A stretch of DNA of 10,097 nt, taken from contig JAVBOP010000109.1 of NCBI GenBank assembly GCA_031550405.1, positions 1-10,097 on the forward strand, read 5' to 3'. Below the pieces are notes generated by a model. That model was given only the letters and a program-made list of their open reading frames with translations. It made no database searches and was not told the DNA's origin. Within the stretch, counting starts at the first letter, position 1; every line of letters starts with the position of its first letter. Source of the stretch: JAVBOP01 sp031550405 (GTDB lineage: Bacteria > Bacteroidota > Ignavibacteria > Kapaibacteriales > UBA2268). Below, one piece after another: positions 1 to 6,296 of the stretch. The position numbers were made by a program, and so were the translations under genes.

Positions 1-50
1 AGAATGAAAACAGTTTAAATCAATAATTATAAACCGCCAATATTATTTTT

Positions 51-1136
51 ATGAAATATTTACCAAATGATTGGAATTTAGAAAGTGTTGTCGCATTAAC
101 TTATGTAAAAGGGTTGGGTTACTCACGCCATAGCCAAATTATAGAGCAGTATAATTCTTTCGATGAATTCGCACAAAAATCCTCGGATATCAAGCAAAGT
201 ATTTTTTCCTATTTGAGCAATGAGCATCTGGATGAGGCAAAAAAACAGCTGGAATTTTGCGACAATAATAACATAAGCATCATTTCTATTTGGCATGAAA
301 AATATCCAAAATTATTAAAAAAAATTTCATATCCTCCAACCGTCTTATATGTCAAAGGCAATTTGCAAGATTCAAATTCAATTTCCATATCCATCGTAGG
401 TACCCGTAAATGCACAACTTATGGCAAATTGGCTACTGAAAAGTTTGTATCTGAATTTTCTAAAAGCGGTATAATAATAACAAGCGGTTTAGCGTATGGA
501 ATTGATTCTGCTGTTCACAAATCTGCCATAAAAAATGCAGGTATTACCTATGCGGTAGTAGCGAGTGGGCTTGACAAGATTAAGCCCTATATTTCACAGC
601 AACTTGCTGATGAAATTGTGGAATCCGGAGGTGCCATTGTTTCTGAATATAAATGTGGCACTTTGGCGCGTCCGGGCTATTTTCCGCAGCGAAATCGCAT
701 TATCAGCGGTATTTCAAAAGCTACTTTGGTTATGGAATCTTCAGAAAAAGGCGGTTCTTTGATAACAGCCAAATTTGCTCAAGACCAAAATCGCGAGGTT
801 TTCGCAGTGCCAGGAACAATTACATCGGAACAGAGCGCAGGCTGCAATTCGTTGATTTACAAGAATATAGCGGCAATTGCCATTTCTCCTCAAATGGTAC
901 TAATGGATTTGGGATTAAATGGGCTCAGTTTTGACACTCCTTCTTCTGCCCCGCCCAAATTCAATTCGGATGAAGAAAAATTGGTGTATAATGCCATTTC
1001 GCACGAGCCAGTACATGTGGATGCCATTGCCGACGCAACGGGAATGGAAATTCAGGATTTGTTGGTGCTTCTTCTCCAATTGGAATTTAACGAACTCATT
1101 CGCCAGCTCCCCGGCAAGCACTATATTAAAGGCTAA
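51..1136 (+). CDS. dprA: DNA-processing protein DprA (Smf family)
   Basis: DprA binds incoming single-stranded DNA in the cytoplasm and loads RecA onto it during natural transformation; the family is also widespread in bacteria not known to be competent. The 361-aa product has the usual length and order: an N-terminal helical region (about 1-65), a Rossmann-like DprA core (about 75-290) and a C-terminal winged-helix domain (about 303-361). Core motifs are visible: SIVGTRK (114-120), SGLAYGID (145-152), FPQRNRIISGIS (211-222), GSLITAKFA (235-243), VFAVPG (250-255) and GCNSLI (264-269). The ATG at 51 is the first in frame and begins a family-typical N-terminus; no Shine-Dalgarno or promoter is evident in the 50 bases before it, so it may belong to an operon starting outside the window. 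It converges on the dus gene. The 5' half is more AT-rich than the 3' half. Confidence 0.96.
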   Translation: MKYLPNDWNLESVVALTYVKGLGYSRHSQIIEQYNSFDEFAQKSSDIKQSIFSYLSNEHLDEAKKQLEFCDNNNISIISIWHEKYPKLLKKISYPPTVLYVKGNLQDSNSISISIVGTRKCTTYGKLATEKFVSEFSKSGIIITSGLAYGIDSAVHKSAIKNAGITYAVVASGLDKIKPYISQQLADEIVESGGAIVSEYKCGTLARPGYFPQRNRIISGISKATLVMESSEKGGSLITAKFAQDQNREVFAVPGTITSEQSAGCNSLIYKNIAAIAISPQMVLMDLGLNGLSFDTPSSAPPKFNSDEEKLVYNAISHEPVHVDAIADATGMEIQDLLVLLLQLEFNELIRQLPGKHYIKG

Positions 1137-1153
1137 CAGGAAGCATCACATTC

Positions 1154-1169
1154 ATGAATATTTATTCAT
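1154..1169. terminator. AT-rich palindrome between convergent genes, possible bidirectional terminator
   Basis: ATGAATATTTATTCAT is a perfect inverted repeat (7-bp arms, TT centre) in the 71-base gap between the convergent dprA and dus stop codons. The position suits a shared terminator. The stem is all AT apart from one G-C pair and lacks a clean U-tract, so it would be weak. It contains part of the ATTCATAAAT motif that recurs in other gaps of this window, so it could instead be a protein-binding site. Confidence 0.3.
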
Positions 1170-1207
1170 AAATGGGCTAAGGTGTTATGGCATTCATTCT
1201 TATCAAT

Positions 1208-2242
1208 TTAGCGGCGGCAGATGACCTTGGGTATTTCTGGATTTTCGTGCAATGACAAGCGTTCGTTCGCCTCAAGATATTGGTAATATTCATCGATGAT
1301 GCCGCATATTTCATCATAATTTTCCGCTACAACCAGTCTCTGCCTTGCTGTGGCAGCCCCAAACATACCACGCAAATATCCCGAATAATGTTTGCGAAAC
1401 TCGCATATACCATGCCCGCCCTTGGCTTCAATCGTATACCTCAGGTGGCGAAGGCACACATCCATCCGCTCCCGAACCGCTGCCTTCTCGAAAGAATTAT
1501 CCGCCATAAACTGCTTTGCCTCGCGAAATATAAATGGATTGCCGACAGCTGCCCGCCCTATCATAATTGCGCCGACACCTTCCGTCTGCATTGCCGCTGC
1601 CACCGTTTCGGGTGAATTTATATCGCCGTTCAATACCAGTGGAATAGTTATATGTTCTTTAATTTTAGGGACATACGACCAGTCCGCCTTGCCCGAAATC
1701 CCCATATCGCGTGTCCTGCAATGCACCGTTATTGCCTTTGCTCCCGCCTCTTCCTGCATTTTGGCTATCTCGCAGATGTTAATATTCTCCTTATTCCAGC
1801 CCAAGCGCGTTTTGATGGTAACAGGTATTTTGACAGCATTCACGCACTGACTGGTGATTTCCGCCATAAGCTCGGGCGATTTCATAAGTGCCGAGCCGGC
1901 GTTATTGTTCACCACTTTCTTCACCCAGCAGCCATAATTTATATCGACAAAATCGGCTCCCTCTTCCTGTGCAATCAGCGCTGCCTGCGCCATAACATGC
2001 GGATTATTGCCGAAGATTTGGACGGCAACGGGGCGCTCTCTGTCATCAAGGTGTATCTTGCGAAACGACTTCTCCACATCGCGCACCAGAGCTTCGGATG
2101 CCACAAATTCGGTGTATAGAATATCCGCTCCAAGCTCTTTGCATATAAGGCGGAACGGCAGGTCGGTAATGCCTTCCATTGGTGCGAGAAAAATCCCATT
2201 GACGATATTTATGCCATCGCTGATATTGAATATTTTGTTCAT
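1208..2242 (-). CDS. dusB: tRNA-dihydrouridine synthase, DusB-like
   Basis: Flavin-dependent enzyme that reduces uridine to 5,6-dihydrouridine in tRNA in the cytoplasm. The N-terminal TIM barrel shows the family series (numbered from the ATG at 2242): LAPMEGITDLPFR (FMN-binding start), VAVQIFG, DINYGCWVKKV with catalytic Cys105, TIKTRLGW with Lys144, VHCRTR with His174, LVLNGDI and IMIGRAAVGNP; a helical C-terminal tRNA-binding domain follows. The 344-aa length is typical. The frame can be extended by three codons to a TTG at 2251; I prefer the ATG because neither start has a good Shine-Dalgarno and the extra residues add nothing conserved. Oddity: the residue after the catalytic Cys is Trp rather than the Pro usual in Dus enzymes. 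The gene is much richer in GC (near 55% in two lines counted) than the block upstream of it. The DusB assignment over DusA/DusC rests on the NAGSALM and GKADW stretches and is less certain than the family. Confidence 0.93.
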   Translation of the reverse strand: MNKIFNISDGINIVNGIFLAPMEGITDLPFRLICKELGADILYTEFVASEALVRDVEKSFRKIHLDDRERPVAVQIFGNNPHVMAQAALIAQEEGADFVDINYGCWVKKVVNNNAGSALMKSPELMAEITSQCVNAVKIPVTIKTRLGWNKENINICEIAKMQEEAGAKAITVHCRTRDMGISGKADWSYVPKIKEHITIPLVLNGDINSPETVAAAMQTEGVGAIMIGRAAVGNPFIFREAKQFMADNSFEKAAVRERMDVCLRHLRYTIEAKGGHGICEFRKHYSGYLRGMFGAATARQRLVVAENYDEICGIIDEYYQYLEANERLSLHENPEIPKVICRR

Positions 2243-2322
2243 AACCTGCAAATTTAATGAATTTATCCAACAAGGGAAAATGGATTATGGTTTTATAATT
2301 TTATAGCTTTATAGCTTATACT

Positions 2323-2512
2323 CAACATTTATCAATATTATTTAATTAATCCTGCGGATTAATGTTTATACCTAACCTACCGCATCAGAGAAGTGGAATG
2401 TATAATATCATGTAAATATTGATAGTTACGCAATTTTCCTCTTGTAGAGGGATGCTGCGCAATAGCGGGATGTTATTTGGTATTGCATATTAAAATGAAA
2501 ATTGATAACTGT
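2323..2512. repeat. Left copy of bipartite dispersed repeat (matches 7789-7872)
   Basis: Two segments match the right-hand copy in the same orientation and order. Segment A (2323-2366) aligns with 7789-7832 at about 36 of 44 positions and includes the perfect palindrome ATTAATCC-TGC-GGATTAAT (2345-2363). Segment B (2479-2512, starting GGTATTGCATAT) aligns with 7839-7872 at 31 of 34. Here the segments are separated by 112 bases; in the right copy by 6. The palindrome stem is identical in both copies while its 3-base loop differs. The copies bracket the AT-rich secreted-protein block. Confidence 0.75.
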
Positions 2513-2624
2513 AATTATATAAAATACCGCTGGAAAAGTTTAATTTTTATTTGGTCTGTATGGAATATTTTTATTATATTAGCATTGTTAAATTAAAACA
2601 TTATTAAACAACAGATATTTAGTA

Positions 2625-2632
2625 TAACTTTG
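2625..2632 (+). promoter_or_regulatory. Bacteroidota-type -7 promoter element for the 2803 gene
   Basis: TAACTTTG matches the TAnnTTTG -7 consensus used by the primary sigma factor of Bacteroidota. A clear -33 TTG at the expected spacing is not seen. Transcription would begin near 2639, giving a leader of about 160 nt that opens with the inverted repeat at 2661-2711. The element is identical in the second repeat copy. Confidence 0.55.
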
Positions 2633-2660
2633 GAAGAAATAATAATCGAAGAAGCGATGC

Positions 2661-2711
2661 ACGGAAGATAGAATTATTAAAATAAATTCATAAATCTATT
2701 CTATCTTCCGT
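2661..2711 (+). promoter_or_regulatory. 14-bp leader hairpin / inverted repeat, copy 1
   Basis: ACGGAAGATAGAAT (2661-2674) is perfectly complementary to ATTCTATCTTCCGT (2698-2711), with a 23-base loop. It lies about 20 bases past the predicted transcription start and about 90 bases before the start codon. It is followed by CCAAAAAA rather than a U-tract, so it is not an intrinsic terminator on this strand. It may be an RNA leader element (stability or regulation) or a DNA operator; the sequence does not decide. Confidence 0.6.
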
Positions 2712-2802
2712 CCAAAAAACTGCTATATTAATTCTAAATAAAATTTTCAATATATAACAATATAATTAACATTTTTTAATAATTAACCTTAAAGGTGATG
2801 AA

Positions 2803-3381
2803 ATGAAACAGAAATTGTTTCTAATTGTAGCGGCATTTGCTGCTTTAGTATTCACAGCCTGCGAAAACGATACAGGCGAATATGTGAATAATCCTCAACC
2901 CAAAAGCGTCAAACCTGTTGATACTAGCGAGGTTGAGTCGGATGAAATTATTTTCCAGTTTAGAACGAGAGACGATTACGGCAACCTGCAAGTAATGGAT
3001 CCAGAATTTTGCGCGAATGAAAGATGGGTAGGAAATCATCATTTGCTGAAAGGCTATAAGGGTGCAAGTCTATGTCAAGGTGGTGTTGATTTTTTGTCGG
3101 GATATACAGATTTTTCGATTGGCAAGCACCGTTTATACAATCGAGTTTGTGATACAGGTATGATACAAGCATGCTACTTTAAGCCCATATATGGTCAGGA
3201 TGGTATTGCATATGATTTTAAACAGTATGATTGTATATATGGTGGAGGTACATTAGAAATAACCAAGATAGAAAACGGCAGATATTCAGGTACTTTTTCA
3301 ATGACGGTAGCACGAGGTAATGACACTATTAAAATTAGAGATGGTGTATTTAAGAACGTTCCATTTAAGGAGGGTAAGTAA
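2803..3381 (+). CDS. Putative lipoprotein of unknown function
   Basis: The 192-aa product begins with a lipoprotein signal peptide: basic MKQK, hydrophobic stretch, lipobox VFTAC with lipidated Cys20, then acidic ENDTGEY, suggesting membrane anchoring with possible surface exposure. The mature part has five further Cys (70, 91, 116, 124, 144). The C-terminus (about 151-188: LEITKIENGRYSGTFSMTV, then DTIKIRDGVFKNV) has the alternating pattern and closing 'GTFS...IKI.DG.F.NV' that ends many small beta-rich Bacteroidota lipoproteins; I infer a beta-barrel or sandwich and no specific function. The start is supported by AAGGTGAT just before the ATG. It follows repeat copy 1 and is directly joined to the small ORF at 3382. 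Confidence 0.8.
   Translation: MKQKLFLIVAAFAALVFTACENDTGEYVNNPQPKSVKPVDTSEVESDEIIFQFRTRDDYGNLQVMDPEFCANERWVGNHHLLKGYKGASLCQGGVDFLSGYTDFSIGKHRLYNRVCDTGMIQACYFKPIYGQDGIAYDFKQYDCIYGGGTLEITKIENGRYSGTFSMTVARGNDTIKIRDGVFKNVPFKEGK
3367..3374 (+). promoter_or_regulatory. Strong Shine-Dalgarno inside the 3' end of the 2803 gene
   Basis: AAGGAGGG, seven bases before the ATG at 3382, lies within the last codons of the 2803 gene. It supports translation of the small ORF by coupling, since the upstream stop codon TAA (3379-3381) is directly followed by the ATG. Strong Shine-Dalgarno sites are uncommon in much of the Bacteroidota. Confidence 0.75.
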
Positions 3382-3564
3382 ATGAAAGCGATAGGCAGAT
3401 TAATCATAGCAGCATTAGTTTGTGCTTTTTCAATATCCATATCAAATGCAGCAACTGTAACCATAGTTCAACATGCAAGTTGCGATTGCAATGGAGAGAT
3501 TACATTTACAACTCATTTGGATGTTTGTGGAGGTAATTTGATGGGTTTTGCTTTTGTATTATAG
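3382..3564 (+). CDS. Small secreted Cys-containing protein, possibly truncated
   Basis: The 60-aa product has a clear Sec signal peptide (MKAIGR, a hydrophobic core, SNA at 21-23 as likely cleavage site). The mature piece is only about 37 residues, with Cys34, Cys36 and Cys49 (SCDCNGE and DVCGG). I do not recognise a family. The start codon touches the stop of the lipoprotein gene and has an excellent Shine-Dalgarno, so the ORF is probably translated. The stop codon (3562-3564) lies two bases before the second copy of the 204-bp repeat (3566). That suggests the original gene was longer and was cut when the repeat copy arrived, though a genuine small secreted peptide is equally compatible. Confidence 0.6.
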   Translation: MKAIGRLIIAALVCAFSISISNAATVTIVQHASCDCNGEITFTTHLDVCGGNLMGFAFVL

Positions 3565-3674
3565 CTATATAAAATACCGCTGAAAAAGTTTAATTTTTAT
3601 TTGGTCTGTATGGAATATTTTTATTATATTGGCATTGTTAAATTAAAACATTATTAAACAACAGATATTTAGTA

Positions 3675-3682
3675 TAACTTTG
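3675..3682 (+). promoter_or_regulatory. Bacteroidota-type -7 promoter element for the 3828-4896 genes
   Basis: TAACTTTG, identical to the element at 2625-2632. Predicted start of transcription is near 3689, giving a leader of about 140 nt before the 3828 ATG. As at the first copy, no clear -33 element is visible. Confidence 0.55.
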
Positions 3683-3710
3683 GAAGAAACAATAATCGAA
3701 GAAGCAATGC

Positions 3711-3761
3711 ACGGAAGATAGAAATATTAACAAATATTCATAAATCTATTCTATTTTCCGT
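3711..3761 (+). promoter_or_regulatory. Leader hairpin / inverted repeat, copy 2
   Basis: The arms ACGGAAGATAGAA (3711-3723) and TTCTATTTTCCGT (3749-3761) pair over 13 positions, one of them a G-U wobble where copy 1 has G-C. The innermost pair of copy 1 is lost (A opposite A). The pairing therefore survives as RNA although the sequence has drifted. Confidence 0.55.
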
Positions 3762-3827
3762 CCAAAAAATTCATCATGATACAAAAATAGAAAAATAATT
3801 AATTAATTTTATACAGGAGACGTAATT

Positions 3828-4892
3828 ATGCGTTTTTTAACTAAAGTAGCATTAGCTACAATATTAATTTCTCTTTTTTCATTGGCTAACATAAATGCAC
3901 AAATACGATCAGGCTTGCCAGATAGACCAGAAGCCAAAGGTTTCTTTTATGCTAGCGAACGGCTTAAATTCCCTCTTTGCAGTGTAACATCTGACATGCC
4001 TTATGATATAATGGCAAGCTATATAATTGCTGATAGTATTACTCGAAATATCGGTAGCATTATTATTGTCAATGAACTTGCCAAAAATATATGGTATGGT
4101 GATACAATAGCTTATGCTTTAAAGTATATTTACAATATGGAAGATTATTCCCCTATTCGATTCCATAAATTTCTTAATACAGGTTCTCTTTATCAAGATA
4201 TACCAGCTAATTCTTTGTATAAAAGAATTGTTCATAAATGTCTAAATTGGCAGTATCCTTACGTTCATTCTTCATATATATTGCATATTAAAATTAATGG
4301 GACTCAATTTATTGGTGATGAAGATGGAGCTATCTGCAAAAGTTTAACAATTGTATCTTGCAATGTATTAGACATAATAAAAGGGCAGATTTTACCTGAT
4401 TTAAATACTTATCTATATGCAGGTAATAAAGGAACTTATTTGTACGAGAGTGGAAAAATATCTAATTCGCAAACTCTTTCAGAGGCTGGTAAAGTTCCAA
4501 ATGAGTTACTAAGTACATATCCCCAAACTAATTTGATTTTTCAATATTGTAACGAATGGCCTCGAAATTATAAAAGTACTTCACGTTCCACATGGTTGTA
4601 TAATTATATAGATGGAGGCGAGCCTTGGATACCCGATAACAGCGAAAAAGAATATATTGTATTCTTAAAAATATCAGGTGGTGGAGGTGATAAAGAAGGC
4701 AGTGCTACAAATTATATTTATGATGGTATCATACCAGTAGCTGGTGGTTTATCTTTTGGTATGTATCCTATAGTTAATGGATTTGTTTTAGATGAAGGTA
4801 ATTATTTAGGTTTTGGAGAAGCTGTACCTGTAGATGAGTTCAAGCAACGTTTACAGGAGCAAATTGATAAAATTAAAAATTGTGAAGAGTAA
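3828..4892 (+). CDS. Secreted protein of unknown function, paired with a metalloprotease
   Basis: The 354-aa product starts with a Sec signal peptide (MRFLTKVALA, hydrophobic core, likely cleavage after NINA at 21-24, leaving Gln25). There is no lipobox, no T9SS sorting domain and no further membrane segment, so a periplasmic or released protein is expected. I recognise no family. Visible features: a stretch with beta character around 'VHSSYILHIKI' and 'LTIVSCNVLDIIKGQILPD', a Gly-rich SGGGGDKEG loop late in the protein, and a charged C-terminal helix (VDEFKQRLQEQIDKIKN). The start is fixed by AGGAGA (3815-3820), seven bases before the ATG. Codons are very AT-rich (about 27-28% GC in two lines counted). 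The metalloprotease gene begins three bases after its stop, so the two are probably co-translated; a role as partner, chaperone or inhibitor of the protease is only a guess from position. Confidence 0.82.
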   Translation: MRFLTKVALATILISLFSLANINAQIRSGLPDRPEAKGFFYASERLKFPLCSVTSDMPYDIMASYIIADSITRNIGSIIIVNELAKNIWYGDTIAYALKYIYNMEDYSPIRFHKFLNTGSLYQDIPANSLYKRIVHKCLNWQYPYVHSSYILHIKINGTQFIGDEDGAICKSLTIVSCNVLDIIKGQILPDLNTYLYAGNKGTYLYESGKISNSQTLSEAGKVPNELLSTYPQTNLIFQYCNEWPRNYKSTSRSTWLYNYIDGGEPWIPDNSEKEYIVFLKISGGGGDKEGSATNYIYDGIIPVAGGLSFGMYPIVNGFVLDEGNYLGFGEAVPVDEFKQRLQEQIDKIKNCEE

Positions 4893-4895
4893 TAT

Positions 4896-6173
4896 ATGGA
4901 AAAAACACAAAAAATAATAAGATATACATTATTTTCATGTCTATGCTTACTAAATTACAGCTTATTTTCACAAGCTGTTTTCACTGATTGCGGGCAACCC
5001 ATAGAATGCCCACAAAATAGATTTTATCCGTATAAAGTTTGTGATATAGAAGCCAAAGAGGTGAAAACAATTTGCCTTGCTGGTGATTGGTCGGGAAAAG
5101 AATATGTAAATGCAGGCTTGAAACTAAGGAAAGCAAAATTGCCAATTTGTATTGGATCTACTGCATCAGGACCAACTATATATACGCACGTAGAAGGCGA
5201 TATGGAAGTTTATGCTAATGGAGTGCGTGTATTAAGCCATGAAAAAACATTACAAGAATTTCAAGATGCTTGTGATCAATGGAATTGTCTTTGTAGCGAA
5301 GTAGATGAGAACAATGGCTGGGGACAATGTCCAAGTCCTATAAATTTGTACTTCACGCAAAATCCTCGCGATTTTGATTTTTATAAACCAGAAGAGGAAG
5401 GCGGGAAACCATGGCAAATAACATCCGTCCTTGCTCAAACACAAGGTAAGGAAGAGGATGGGGGATGTGATATGCGTTATAATGATGGTGATTTTGATTA
5501 TAGTGCAAAAATAGTTTTTAATTTTACAAACGAACTTTTATACGATACAGAATATCCAACAAGTTCAGATAAACAGGTTTTTGCATTTGTGAATGAAGAT
5601 TACGCCGATTATGCTGCGAGTGCTTTGCCAAAAGTTGAATTACGTTATTTCTCTTACACAGCTTTACATGAAATTGGACACGCATTAGGATTTGGGCATT
5701 ATTACGACGTAGATGATAGAGGTAGAGTTGTATTTAGTTGTGAAAAAGATAATAGTGGGATCATTTTAAGTGGAATTATGGACAGTGAAGCTAAAGATGA
5801 TCCCCATAAAGATTTACTTCCAGGCTTAAGTCAAGATGACAAATGTATGTTTGTGAAATTGTATTGCGGAGACTTAGTAACTGTAGATATAAACGAACAT
5901 GAATACAACTCTGACGAAAATAATTTATATCCTAACCCGAGTTACTATGAGGCAAAATTAGAATTTGATATTGAAGCGGAGTACGACGTTGTAACTATCA
6001 AAATACAAAACAACTTAGGCGAAATAGTGCTTATGCCTATTGAGAACAAAGAATATACACAAGGCAGCCACTTAGAGCTAATCAATGTGCAAATTTTGCC
6101 AAATGGCTATTATTATTGCATAATCCAAACACAACGCAAAAGTTATGTAAGGCCTTTTGTAGTGATAAGATAG
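4896..6173 (+). CDS. Secreted matrixin-like zinc metalloprotease with T9SS type A sorting domain
   Basis: Predicted extracellular endopeptidase. A signal peptide occupies about residues 1-27 (ending LFSQA). A Cys-rich N-terminal region follows (CGQPIECP, KVCDIE, TICLAGDW). The catalytic domain runs from about 115 to 325, with 'DACDQWNCLC' and 'AKIVFNF' resembling the early helix and strand of matrixins. The zinc site HEIGHALGFGH is residues 258-268 (His258, Glu259, His262, His268), and SGIMD with Met295 is a good metzincin Met-turn. The C-terminus from Asn343 (NLYPNPS) to the end, about 83 residues, fits the type A sorting domain that T9SS recognises, ending GYYYCIIQT and FVVIR. No obvious cysteine-switch propeptide is seen. 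The substrate cannot be told. It starts three bases after the 3828 gene, whose end supplies a GAAGAG ribosome-binding site. Confidence 0.92.
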   Translation: MEKTQKIIRYTLFSCLCLLNYSLFSQAVFTDCGQPIECPQNRFYPYKVCDIEAKEVKTICLAGDWSGKEYVNAGLKLRKAKLPICIGSTASGPTIYTHVEGDMEVYANGVRVLSHEKTLQEFQDACDQWNCLCSEVDENNGWGQCPSPINLYFTQNPRDFDFYKPEEEGGKPWQITSVLAQTQGKEEDGGCDMRYNDGDFDYSAKIVFNFTNELLYDTEYPTSSDKQVFAFVNEDYADYAASALPKVELRYFSYTALHEIGHALGFGHYYDVDDRGRVVFSCEKDNSGIILSGIMDSEAKDDPHKDLLPGLSQDDKCMFVKLYCGDLVTVDINEHEYNSDENNLYPNPSYYEAKLEFDIEAEYDVVTIKIQNNLGEIVLMPIENKEYTQGSHLELINVQILPNGYYYCIIQTQRKSYVRPFVVIR

Positions 6174-6208
6174 ATGATTTATGAATAATTTTTTAAAAAT
6201 ATAACAAT

Positions 6209-6296
6209 AATCCATAGGAGGAAAAAATATGAAAACGAAAATTGTTTTTGCAATGTTAATGGCTGCCGGCATAATGCTGGCAGCCTGCAGCGATGA
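6209..6296 (+). repeat. Shine-Dalgarno plus lipoprotein signal-peptide cassette, copy 1
   Basis: From AATCCATAGGAGG to the codons after the lipobox Cys, these 88 bases match 6967-7055 with two substitutions and one extra G in copy 2. The cassette contains the ribosome-binding site (TAGGAGG, 6215-6221), the ATG and the whole signal peptide. Similarity ends abruptly after CGATGA, and the rest of the two proteins is unrelated. Confidence 0.93.

Larger units (their letters stand above)
2516..2719 (+). repeat. 204-bp direct repeat, copy 1 (promoter plus leader module)
   Basis: Aligned without gaps to 3566-3769 at an offset of exactly 1,050 bases, with roughly ten mismatches by eye (about 95% identity). 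It begins near TATATAAAATACCGC and ends at GTCCAAAAAA, with no similarity beyond either end. It contains a TAACTTTG promoter-like element and a 14-bp inverted repeat. It carries no ORF and has no terminal inverted repeats, so it does not look like a MITE. Confidence 0.93.
2252..2802. other. Long AT-rich intergenic region
   Basis: No credible gene is present on either strand over these 551 bases. From left to right it holds: the upstream region of dus with no convincing promoter; the left copy of a bipartite repeat shared with 7789-7872 (parts at 2323-2366 and 2479-2512); a small CCTCT-TGT-AGAGG hairpin at 2438-2450; a ~204-bp direct repeat (2516-2719) with a promoter-like element and long inverted repeat; and an 83-base very AT-rich leader ending in the Shine-Dalgarno of the 2803 gene. 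Confidence 0.8.
3566..3769 (+). repeat. 204-bp direct repeat, copy 2
   Basis: Gapless match to 2516-2719. Most differences cluster in the loop of the inverted repeat (3731-3735 region); the promoter-like element is unchanged and the hairpin arms change at only two positions. It starts directly after the small ORF stop codon and leads into the 3828 gene. Confidence 0.93.

Noticed and set aside
2249..2256. Minus-strand TAAATTTG matching the -7 promoter consensus just before dus
   Set aside because: Transcription would begin at about the ATG itself, leaving no leader, and the nearest TTG triplets are only about 11 bases upstream rather than near 20. In such AT-rich sequence this is likely a chance match.
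1280..2306. Several plus-strand open frames opposite dus, and similar ones opposite EamA
   Set aside because: They lie entirely or largely antisense to clear family genes, lack recognisable domains and follow from the higher GC of those genes.
2438..2450. CCTCT-TGT-AGAGG hairpin in the long intergenic region
   Set aside because: A 5-bp stem without a U-tract on either strand and far from both genes; too weak to call a terminator or regulator.
2661..2711. Inverted repeat read as an intrinsic terminator
   Set aside because: It is followed by CCAAAAAA, not a T-run, and in both copies it lies ahead of a gene with a promoter-like element upstream of it.
2803..3564. Lipoprotein and small ORF as a toxin-antitoxin or immunity pair
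   Set aside because: The tight coupling invites the idea, but both products are exported and neither shows any toxin, antitoxin or immunity motif.
2516..3769. The 204-bp repeats as a MITE or insertion sequence pair
   Set aside because: No terminal inverted repeats, no target-site duplication that I can identify, and no transposase in or between the copies.
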